DNA from: JAWVZH01 sp033722295 | GTDB lineage: Bacteria > Bacteroidota > Bacteroidia > Chitinophagales > Saprospiraceae | NCBI GenBank assembly: GCA_033722295.1 | Contig: JAWVZH010000083.1 | Coordinates: forward strand, 1 to 13,819 | Reading direction: 5' to 3' | DNA length: 13,819 bases | Shown: positions 1-6,622 of the stretch, one piece after another | How the letters are laid out: each line of letters begins with the position of its first letter | Numbering within the stretch: position 1 is the stretch's first letter | Notes under the pieces: model-generated | The model's database searches: none | What the model was told of the DNA's origin: nothing | The model's input: only the letters and a program-made list of their open reading frames with translations | Made by a program: the position numbers and the translations under genes

Positions 1-783
1 GGTGTTTCGGCCCTTTTTTCAATAGCCAGGCATCTCAAAACAAAGAAACTGAACAGTAACATATTATTTGTGGCATTTTCGGGTGAAGAATTTGGCCTGT
101 GGGGTTCCAAATATCTCATTGACCACTTGCCTGTAGATCGTGATGATATCAGATTCATGATCAATCTTGATATGGTCGGTCGTTTATCTCCTGAAGATGA
201 ATTGGTTGTCAACGGTACAGGAACATCCTCTATCTGGGACGAAGTATTGGAAAAGGCCAATATCAATACCGACCTCCAACTTATCAAGAAAGAGTCAGGA
301 AGTGGACCTTCAGATCACAGTGTCTTTTACCGCGACAGTATGGCTGTATTGGCATTGTTCACCGGTCAACATGAGGATTATCACAAAGCCACAGATGATG
401 CACACAAGCTCAATTATAAGGGACTTGCCCGCATCACACGGCTAACTGCCAACATAGTGGCGCTGGCCGATGCTTATCAGGATATTGACTATATAAAAAC
501 CAAAGATGAGCAACAGGAAAGAATGGATTTCAAAGTTACCTTCGGTATAACGCCAGATTACGTGTATCAAGGGCAAGGCCTTCGTATCGATGGTGTGAGA
601 TCAGATCGACCTGCAGAAAAAGCTGGACTTAAAGCCGGTGATATCATACTGGGAGTGGGAGAATACGAAATCAGTGATATCTATAAATATATGGAGGTGC
701 TTGGTAAGTTTGAAAAAGGTCAAACCACAAATGTAAAGTTTAAAAGAGGTGACAATATCATGATGACACAGTTGACCTTCTGA
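1..783 (+). CDS. M28 family zinc aminopeptidase with C-terminal PDZ domain (5' end cut by window)
   Basis: The reading frame is open from base 1 and stops with TGA at 781-783, leaving 260 residues of a longer protein. In visible-residue numbering, the peptidase core has FSGEE (26-30, with the catalytic and metal-ligand Glu pair), NLDMVGR (55-61, with an Asp ligand), SDHSVFY (104-110) and EDYHKATD (125-132, with a late His ligand). These are hallmarks of M28 di-zinc exopeptidases. The first His and Asp ligands and any signal peptide lie outside the window. Residues about 180-258 form a PDZ domain, with the typical core around DRPAEKAGLKAGDIILGV. Bacteroidota M28-PDZ proteins are usually exported and trim peptides in the periplasm or outside the cell. 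That role is inferred from the family. The gene converges on the minus-strand block and ends at a hairpin terminator 22 nt after its stop. Substrate is unknown. Confidence 0.92.
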   Translation, partial: GVSALFSIARHLKTKKLNSNILFVAFSGEEFGLWGSKYLIDHLPVDRDDIRFMINLDMVGRLSPEDELVVNGTGTSSIWDEVLEKANINTDLQLIKKESGSGPSDHSVFYRDSMAVLALFTGQHEDYHKATDDAHKLNYKGLARITRLTANIVALADAYQDIDYIKTKDEQQERMDFKVTFGITPDYVYQGQGLRIDGVRSDRPAEKAGLKAGDIILGVGEYEISDIYKYMEVLGKFEKGQTTNVKFKRGDNIMMTQLTF

Positions 784-804
784 TATATTCCCAACCCTTA
801 TCAA

Positions 805-842
805 ACAGAAAGGCCACTACAGGATTGTAGCAGCCTTTCTGT
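805..842. terminator. Bidirectional hairpin terminator between convergent genes
   Basis: A 10-bp perfect stem pairs ACAGAAAGGC (805-814) with GCCTTTCTGT (833-842). Inside it, CTACA (817-821) pairs with TGTAG (826-830) around a 4-nt loop, with a small internal mismatch between the two stems. A-rich sequence precedes it and a short T-containing tail follows. It sits between the stop of the plus-strand peptidase (783) and the stop of the minus-strand gene (871), so it probably serves both transcripts. The flanking T-tract is short, so Rho-independent efficiency is uncertain. Confidence 0.75.
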
Positions 843-870
843 CCTTAATCGAAAGAGACTAGACTCAGCC

Positions 871-3195
871 CTACTCTATACGTTTCAGTGTGCCTTCCTT
901 GTCTTTTACTATGTAGGCATCCTCATATCCTCGTTTCTTACAGATCTCCAGTACTTCTAGAGCTTGCTCCTTGGTTGAATATCCACTAAGCAAAATGATC
1001 TTCCATGGACCCTTTGTCCAATGTTCAATATGTCCCAGATCGGCGATCTGACTCGTTTGAAATCGTGAAGGCCATTGATATGATGCTACTCTTACTTTGT
1101 ACTTGCTTATGTATGATGGAACAAGGTCATCATTAGATAGATTGACGATCTCACCTTCCTCTGCATCCAGAGGTGAAGCCAGAAGCTCCATTCTCTCCGC
1201 ATCGAGAATATCACCTACTACAAAAGCCTCCCGAATTCCACGTCTCTTCAAATCTTCCAGAACGGAGACAGCCTCCCTTTGTGTACGAAAGTATCCAATT
1301 CTTATCTTGACCATGCCACCGGTGTTGACCTTGTACACATTGCCATATCTTTTAAAATGATCAAAGCGATCCAGATCGGAGGTATATAACCTAAGCGCTG
1401 CAATTTGAATGAAATACACCTTCTCTTGAGGCACCAGCACCATATTCCGGATAACGGGATCGTCAAATATCAGATATTGAGACAGGTCTGTCACCTCTGA
1501 AGGGAGACCTATGTCATCAATCATTTTTTCGCTAATAGCTTCTTCCTTGCGCTCTATGTCAATTCCTTTTTTTGTCAGCCCGCTGGCCACGGGATATGTT
1601 TCAGACATCTCTCTATTGTCGATCTCCAAAGGAGCTAATTCCACTGTTCCTTCTCTCGCTAGATCGATCACGTCGAAATTCAGTTGAGGGAGATCATTAG
1701 AACTTACCTGGACAGGCGCCTCATCCAATTTATGATGCATCAGGAGTTCCAACCTCACAATATCCTCATCATCTCTTTCCCGTACTGTCATTTTCTGCCC
1801 TGAGAGATCAGACTGCTTCAGATCGCCATCCGTTTTGTAGATCAACTCGCCTTCTATTTGGCGATCCTGAGTAATTCTTCGGGATCCGATCTCAGGTACC
1901 TCCATTGCACGCGTCGACACCAATTCTATCTCCGAGATATTATTGTGGTCCCTGATCCTATATATATCATCATACCCCTTGCCGCCTTTTCTAGAACTTG
2001 TAAAGTAGGCAGACTTTCTTGCAGGGTCCATGACAAAACCAAAATCATCCGCTGGAGAATTGACACAAGCCCCCATATGGGCCAGTCCCATCCAATGATT
2101 ATCAACGTTATGGATGGAGTATACATCATACCCTCCCAGTCCCGGTAACCAATCTGAAGCAAAGTAAAGTTTACCATCACTCAGATAAGGCGTGATTTCA
2201 TTACCGGGCGTATTGACCTCAGGACCCAGATTTTCGGGTAATGTCCAGTTTCCATTTTCAAAATGTGATACATAAATGTCAAACCCACCACTTCCACCTG
2301 GCATATCAGACGAGTAGAAAAGGGATTTACCATCATCACTGACAAAAGGAAAACCATTGTCATATTCCGTACTATTGAATGGAAAGGCTATATCATCCTT
2401 CCATGCTCCGCTTTCATCAGAGACGGCATAGAACAATGCCATACCGTCATATGCTTTTTCAACGGCTGAGGCGTCCGCTTTAAATTCAGATTTGACATAT
2501 ACCATCAACCGGCCGTTCGCCGCGTAGGAGACAAAGCCAAAGCTATCTCCTTCCCGATCCTGAACTTTTAGTGGGTCAGTATGATCGACGTTTTCACCAT
2601 CGGGTGTGGATAAAAGAACAGCCTTGGGCCTGTTATCCATTTCACCTTTTATTGAAAATCTGGATTGAAGATCAACAAAATGGGTGGCATAAACGAGTTC
2701 ACCTTTATGGAAGGAGACTCCGGTTTCAGCACTGCTGGTATTGAGTGCCAAATTTTCAAGATCACAGCGAGACTCTTCAGTCACTACACGCTTGGCAAAC
2801 CGGCAACTTTCTATATAGTGATCGGCCAGCTCACCTCCTCTTTCTTTATAACCCTCAAGGATCTGAAGGCTCTCATCATATCTCGCCTGTGATTTCAAAA
2901 GGTCTGCCAGTGACAGCAGATCCTTATTGGTATACTTCCCGGACATCAAAACCTGGTTCCATCTGTAAATGGCTTCATCATGATAGCCTAAAGCCTCATA
3001 ACATAGGGCCAGTCTTCTTATGTCCTCTACGGCCAGTGCATTATGCACTTCAAGCGATTCAAAATTTATCCTTGCACGATCAAACTCTTTTAGTTCATAT
3101 TGCTTACGCGCAAGCTGCAACTCTTCGATCAGAGGAGTCTGTGCCGTAATTGTTACTGTTGTTAGGATGGCGATAACAAGGGCACAATGTCTCAT
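871..3195 (-). CDS. Secreted TPR / WD40-like (PD40) propeller / tandem SPOR protein
   Basis: This 774-residue protein starts at an ATG just after AT-rich noncoding DNA. Residues 1-19 form a signal peptide ending TAQ; the only early Cys (4) is too close to the start for a lipobox. Residues about 22-135 are TPR-like helices (for example ALCYEALGYHDEAIYRWNQV). Residues about 155-415 hold PD40 propeller blades with repeated signatures such as FVSDDGKSLFYSSD, VNTPGNEITPYLSDGKLYFA and GGYDVY. A polar linker covers about 425-585. Two SPOR domains follow at about 592-661 (starting KVYFIQIAAL) and 698-767 (starting KYKVRVASY). SPOR domains bind glycan strands lacking stem peptides. The TPR-propeller front half resembles PorE, a type IX secretion factor of Porphyromonas, but PorE ends in an OmpA-like peptidoglycan-binding domain. 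A periplasmic, peptidoglycan-anchored scaffold is inferred. No enzymatic residues are seen. It is not clearly in an operon. Confidence 0.85.
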   Translation of the reverse strand: MRHCALVIAILTTVTITAQTPLIEELQLARKQYELKEFDRARINFESLEVHNALAVEDIRRLALCYEALGYHDEAIYRWNQVLMSGKYTNKDLLSLADLLKSQARYDESLQILEGYKERGGELADHYIESCRFAKRVVTEESRCDLENLALNTSSAETGVSFHKGELVYATHFVDLQSRFSIKGEMDNRPKAVLLSTPDGENVDHTDPLKVQDREGDSFGFVSYAANGRLMVYVKSEFKADASAVEKAYDGMALFYAVSDESGAWKDDIAFPFNSTEYDNGFPFVSDDGKSLFYSSDMPGGSGGFDIYVSHFENGNWTLPENLGPEVNTPGNEITPYLSDGKLYFASDWLPGLGGYDVYSIHNVDNHWMGLAHMGACVNSPADDFGFVMDPARKSAYFTSSRKGGKGYDDIYRIRDHNNISEIELVSTRAMEVPEIGSRRITQDRQIEGELIYKTDGDLKQSDLSGQKMTVRERDDEDIVRLELLMHHKLDEAPVQVSSNDLPQLNFDVIDLAREGTVELAPLEIDNREMSETYPVASGLTKKGIDIERKEEAISEKMIDDIGLPSEVTDLSQYLIFDDPVIRNMVLVPQEKVYFIQIAALRLYTSDLDRFDHFKRYGNVYKVNTGGMVKIRIGYFRTQREAVSVLEDLKRRGIREAFVVGDILDAERMELLASPLDAEEGEIVNLSNDDLVPSYISKYKVRVASYQWPSRFQTSQIADLGHIEHWTKGPWKIILLSGYSTKEQALEVLEICKKRGYEDAYIVKDKEGTLKRIE

Positions 3196-3356
3196 TGCAA
3201 TTGGTAGTTGTTATATTAATTAAAACCTTAATTTGTAAGCTACTGCTATTAAAACACTAAAATATGTAAATTTTTTATAATATATTATTTATGTGGTAAA
3301 ATGTTTTAAAACTGACTTTGACAGGCAGGCTGAGACAAACGGGGAATCTGGGTGAT

Positions 3357-3388
3357 ACCCTTGGAGGGTATGGGGACCCTTGGAGGGG
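3357..3388. repeat. Palindrome pair, copy A
   Basis: ACCCTTGGAGGGT (3357-3369) and ACCCTTGGAGGGG (3376-3388) lie in the same orientation with starts 19 nt apart. Each can fold as a 4-5 bp ACCCT/AGGGT stem around a TGG loop. In the first, T3356 and A3370 add one more pair. The 31 nt from 3357 to 3387 match the downstream copy B at 30 of 31 positions. Confidence 0.85.
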
Positions 3389-3505
3389 CCTGCAATATTC
3401 ATCATTTAGTAGAATGCAATTTGGCAAGGGAAGCAAAAACTCAGGCCCTATGGCACTTTTATTATTTTTTGCAGCTAAAAATCCAAGGAGAACGATCAAA
3501 TAATG

Positions 3506-3537
3506 ACCCTTGGAGGGTGTGGGGACCCTTGGAGGGT
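3506..3537. repeat. Palindrome pair, copy B
   Basis: ACCCTTGGAGGGT occurs at 3506-3518 and again at 3525-3537. The second is extended by flanking bases into a 7-bp stem, GGACCCT (3523-3529) with AGGGTCC (3533-3539), around a TGG loop. It begins only 8 nt after the DUF368 stop in the minus-strand sense. On the plus strand it is followed by ATTTTATTTTAA, so it could terminate plus-strand transcripts. In the minus sense the T-tract is poor, so its use as a terminator for the DUF368 transcript is doubtful. Copy A differs only at one base (A3370 against G3519). Confidence 0.85.
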
Positions 3538-3547
3538 CCATTTTATT

Positions 3548-4513
3548 TTAACCACGTTCGTATCGTGCGAATAGGCCTATAGCCACAAGTCCTATTAAGA
3601 ATATCATACAGGACAACAAAAGATGAGGGTCACCCTCGTATGCTGAAGGTGTCACAAGAACTTCCGAAATGACTTTGTATTCCTCTTCAGAAAGAGTCAA
3701 CTCAGTGATCTCTCCCGTTGATTTATTGAGAAACAATTCTGGATTTCTCCATGGCCATATGCGCTGGAGAGAACCTATCATAAAACCGGTCAGCAAGGCT
3801 ATACTTGTATTATAGTATGCAGACAGCGCCCATCGCAGTGCCTTCGCTATACTGAATAAACCGATCAGACAACCAAGGCCGAAGATGAACAGTGTGTATA
3901 GTTTTCCGAATGAGAAGTCCGTTAGTAAGCCCTTGAGAGTATCATTTATTATGAAAGTGTACATGCCTAACATGAGCAGCATAAAACTCCCTGATATACC
4001 AGGAAGTACAAGAGCCGTGATGGCGATCATCCCACAGATCAAGATGAACCACCCTGATTCAATTCCCGACCCGTAATTATAAAGTCCGATAGTATAGGCC
4101 ACTGCCGCTCCGATGCCGAGTATAAGAAACGTCTGCCATTTCAGGCGTAGTTTCGCTAGCATATACACACAACTACCGACAATAAGACCAAAGAAAAAAG
4201 ACCAGATCACCGGAGGATAATTTTCAAGAAAATAGGTTATCGCCAAAACCCCGGTGATTATACCCAGTACCATTCCGGAAAGCAACGAGAAGATAAATGC
4301 CAGATCGATTCTCTTAAGAAATCCTCTAACACCTTCTTTCTTAAGGTTAATTATTCCCACTCGTGTGTTATCTATGGTTTCAACCAGTTTTTCATAGATC
4401 CCGGCGACAAAAGCGATCGTGCCACCTGATACACCGGGTACAACTTCGGCCATACCCATGATCAATCCCGTAATCGCCGTATAGGTTTTGCTTTTCTTTT
4501 CTGAGTTCATCAT
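3548..4513 (-). CDS. DUF368 membrane protein, PopT-type polyprenyl-phosphate transporter
   Basis: This 321-residue polytopic membrane protein has about eight or more hydrophobic segments. It carries the two DUF368 family signatures: VPGVSGGT near residues 25-32 and LPGISGS near 170-176. The two related PG-SG loops suggest an internal two-fold repeat. Members of DUF368 were shown to be polyprenyl-phosphate transporters (PopT) that return undecaprenyl phosphate across the inner membrane for reuse in wall and surface-glycan synthesis. Applying that role here is inference from family membership. Two Met codons open the frame (4513 and 4510) and neither has a clear ribosome site. It lies 50 nt after the zinc hydrolase gene on the same strand, so it may be the last gene of the gldA string. 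A charged, soluble stretch (about 260-295) precedes the final membrane helix. Confidence 0.9.
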   Translation of the reverse strand: MMNSEKKSKTYTAITGLIMGMAEVVPGVSGGTIAFVAGIYEKLVETIDNTRVGIINLKKEGVRGFLKRIDLAFIFSLLSGMVLGIITGVLAITYFLENYPPVIWSFFFGLIVGSCVYMLAKLRLKWQTFLILGIGAAVAYTIGLYNYGSGIESGWFILICGMIAITALVLPGISGSFMLLMLGMYTFIINDTLKGLLTDFSFGKLYTLFIFGLGCLIGLFSIAKALRWALSAYYNTSIALLTGFMIGSLQRIWPWRNPELFLNKSTGEITELTLSEEEYKVISEVLVTPSAYEGDPHLLLSCMIFLIGLVAIGLFARYERG

Positions 4514-4563
4514 CGGTCAAAGATAAGGCTATCCGCGCTCTCACTATCTCGGACCCAGCCAAT

Positions 4564-5655
4564 TCATCGGGGTCCACAATCCGTGCTCTCCTGCGCGTTG
4601 GTCCCAGAAGACTCCTTACTCATATGATTAAGATTTCCCAGGACAGGTTGGCCGACTTCTACATATGCTGTCCACCACAAACACGCTGTTGCATAGATAG
4701 CTTTTCTCATCTGTGATTCGACCATACCTCCCATCGCTTCATGATAAGCACTCGTTAATTCTGGACATGGCCAGAAAAAGGTTTTACCATTTCTGTCTAT
4801 AGGACAAGTCTCTTTTCCATCCGGCCATTTCGCTCTTAACTCTTTCTCCTTATTCAGGACATCGGCCACATACAGGTGAGAACTTCGAATGATCTGCCAT
4901 ACATAAGTTTTGACATCCCTGACGTAATCAGCGCGTCCCACCACAAGGTCAAATGAATCTTCCGTTAACAATTCAGGAATACTGGTTTCCCAAAAAGCAT
5001 GGATCCCGTTTTGGCCTGTCAACTGCCCATTATAGTTAACCGTTGTATGCAGAGGTACATGAGCATCAGCGACGTAATGGCCCAGGTTGGATGCATGATC
5101 GAGAATTGCTCTTGTATTACCTTTCTTGAAAGCTGTCTTCAGGGCATGGAATCTTCTAATAATAGCGATCGGTAGTACTCCGTGTCTGGCCATCGTATCG
5201 ATAAACAGTGTATCACCGGTCTCCCATTCCGAGCCCGAAAAGTAATGAGGCAGTTCGTCTACCAGCCTTCCAAGTGATATGCTGTCTCTGCTCCTGCAGA
5301 GCAATGTCGTATCACCTTCCAGGATCATCATCCATGATGGAACTTTCCGCGCCAAATCTTTTCGCGTATGCGATACACCAATATCGATATATGGCTCCCA
5401 CATTTCAGAATCGAAATAATGCTGGTAAGCTTCAGTACTGGAAGCATATCGCCTTTTGTCCGCGTCAATTGCATGAGCCGATAAAAAATTGATGTGTTGA
5501 ATAAAATATTGCCTTAGAGAATGAGGGAGCGCATACACGGCATGCCGATTTATAACCTTGTGTCCATAAAATCCCCATGACTCTTCAATAAACGCCCCAG
5601 CCGTAAAGAACAGACTATTCCATAAGATCAGAATATGTAACCAAAGCGTCCCCAA
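4564..5655 (-). CDS. Zinc-dependent phospholipase C / S1-P1 nuclease superfamily hydrolase, secreted, TTG start
   Basis: This 363-residue protein has a hydrophobic N-terminus (about 4-25) followed by WGFYGH (27-32). In this superfamily the Trp becomes the mature N-terminus and binds zinc through its backbone. Candidate zinc ligands are W27, H32, D64 (HAIDADKRRY), H79, H193, D197, H203, H219 and E223. The H193-x3-D197-x5-H203 spacing is the same in P1 nuclease and Bacillus cereus phospholipase C. HAFWE (219-223) ends in Glu, as in phospholipase C; P1 nuclease has Asp there. The W-to-H spacing of five matches P1. Substrate (phospholipid or nucleic acid) therefore cannot be set from sequence. 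No ATG lies near the N-terminus: the frame opens after a TAA and the first usable start is TTG at 5653-5655. This overlaps the end of the DUF4340 gene by 41 nt, suggesting translational coupling. The tail after about 340 is polar and looks dispensable. Confidence 0.85.
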   Translation of the reverse strand: MGTLWLHILILWNSLFFTAGAFIEESWGFYGHKVINRHAVYALPHSLRQYFIQHINFLSAHAIDADKRRYASSTEAYQHYFDSEMWEPYIDIGVSHTRKDLARKVPSWMMILEGDTTLLCRSRDSISLGRLVDELPHYFSGSEWETGDTLFIDTMARHGVLPIAIIRRFHALKTAFKKGNTRAILDHASNLGHYVADAHVPLHTTVNYNGQLTGQNGIHAFWETSIPELLTEDSFDLVVGRADYVRDVKTYVWQIIRSSHLYVADVLNKEKELRAKWPDGKETCPIDRNGKTFFWPCPELTSAYHEAMGGMVESQMRKAIYATACLWWTAYVEVGQPVLGNLNHMSKESSGTNAQESTDCGPR

Positions 5656-6622
5656 TAGTTAAGTGTTGTATCAAGACAAAGTCTCCACTACTATAATCGC
5701 CCAGGTAGCGAAATAATTGTCCACTTGTTGCGAAATCTTTACTGAGGTCTACCTCTCCTGTTTTATGATTGATAGGATAGAGTTTCAGCCATTTGACCTC
5801 GCTGTCAGTTTCAACCGTAATTCTCGCAAAGTGTGGTAGCGCCCTTATGGAGTCTCTCTTTTTGTAGCTATTCTCATATGCTTCTATTCCAACCTTTTCA
5901 AAAGCCATCAGATAGGCCTCGGCTTTTCCTCTGTTCAAAATCTTAGGTGCCTCTCCCAGGTCTTCCTCATTAGGTCTGGCAATGGCATATTCATTCTCAT
6001 CCTGCCGTTCTAACACGAATGAGTGCTGTGGGAATTTGGAATAGTCTACGCTGACTTTGTTGATCGACTCGAGATCTTCCCGAAATATCCATCTGTTCTT
6101 CCATTCTTCTTCGTCTACGAAAAATCTATTTCTGATCGTTCCTTCCTGATAAGGAATTCCGACTACAAACGGTTGATCTGACCCCTCTTTTAATACAAAT
6201 GTTCCATCTTCACCGGGCGTTACTCCACCTATAGAAAAAGCCGTCATCAGGTCTTCCTGAACATTATATACCTTGACATGAATACCGAACTCATCAATAT
6301 CTTTCCGAAAACCGGGTAGCGCAGCCTTTGGTGGAGTGTATTTCACCTCGAGATCTCTTAAAGTCTGCAGAATTATAGAGACCGTCGGTTTCCAGATCTC
6401 CATAGTGTCATTGAGAAACCATGCATCACCTTTTTTAATTATATCCACAGGTTCCCGTTCCTCGTAATCGATATGAATTCTTCCAACCTGTCCTATCTTT
6501 TCTACAGAAAAATCCCGTTCATAAGAAAGCTCTTCCATTGCAGACTTTTCTTTCTGGGATACGAACAACCATGCAGCCAACAGGATTAAGAGTATGATCA
6601 GAAGCCACCATGACCTTTTCAT
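5615..6622 (-). CDS. DUF4340-type periplasmic membrane-anchored partner of GldFG
   Basis: I place the start at the ATG at 6620-6622, giving 335 residues. This ATG overlaps the gldG stop as ATGA, and the protein then begins MKRSWW with a single membrane segment (about 4-22). An in-frame start at 6712 would add 30 residues read through the gldG 3' end and is less likely. After the anchor comes a long soluble domain predicted to face the periplasm, with the alternating strand and lysine/aspartate pattern of DUF4340, including a KKGDAWFLND segment and an RNRFFVDEEEW segment. DUF4340 proteins are often encoded next to GldF/GldG-type ABC permeases, and this order fits that habit. Role is inferred: an accessory subunit of the ABC complex. 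No catalytic motif is seen. Its 3' end overlaps the next gene by 41 nt. Confidence 0.82.
   Translation of the reverse strand: MKRSWWLLIILLILLAAWLFVSQKEKSAMEELSYERDFSVEKIGQVGRIHIDYEEREPVDIIKKGDAWFLNDTMEIWKPTVSIILQTLRDLEVKYTPPKAALPGFRKDIDEFGIHVKVYNVQEDLMTAFSIGGVTPGEDGTFVLKEGSDQPFVVGIPYQEGTIRNRFFVDEEEWKNRWIFREDLESINKVSVDYSKFPQHSFVLERQDENEYAIARPNEEDLGEAPKILNRGKAEAYLMAFEKVGIEAYENSYKKRDSIRALPHFARITVETDSEVKWLKLYPINHKTGEVDLSKDFATSGQLFRYLGDYSSGDFVLIQHLTIGDALVTYSDLME

Larger units (their letters stand above)
3196..3547. other. 352-nt noncoding region between DUF368 gene and PD40-SPOR gene
   Basis: The part nearest the PD40-SPOR start (about 3200-3310) is very AT-rich and is the likely promoter and leader region of that gene, but I see no good match to the Bacteroidota TAnnTTTG -7 box on the minus strand. 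The rest (about 3350-3540) holds two copies of a hairpin-pair repeat around roughly 120 nt of unremarkable sequence. Open frames across it on both strands look noncoding: their peptides come mostly from the repeats, and the 149-nt repeat offset would shift frame between copies. Confidence 0.7.

Noticed and set aside
3275..3541. 88-codon minus-strand frame just after the DUF368 stop
   Set aside because: Its start and a central part fall on the palindromic repeats, and the peptide is Pro/Ser-rich without a known motif. Repeat copies are offset by 149 nt, which is not a multiple of three, so the similar segments fall in different frames. Likely noncoding.
3318..3582. Plus-strand frames across the same repeat region
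   Set aside because: They run through the repeats and one continues antisense into the DUF368 gene. No domain and no plausible start context.
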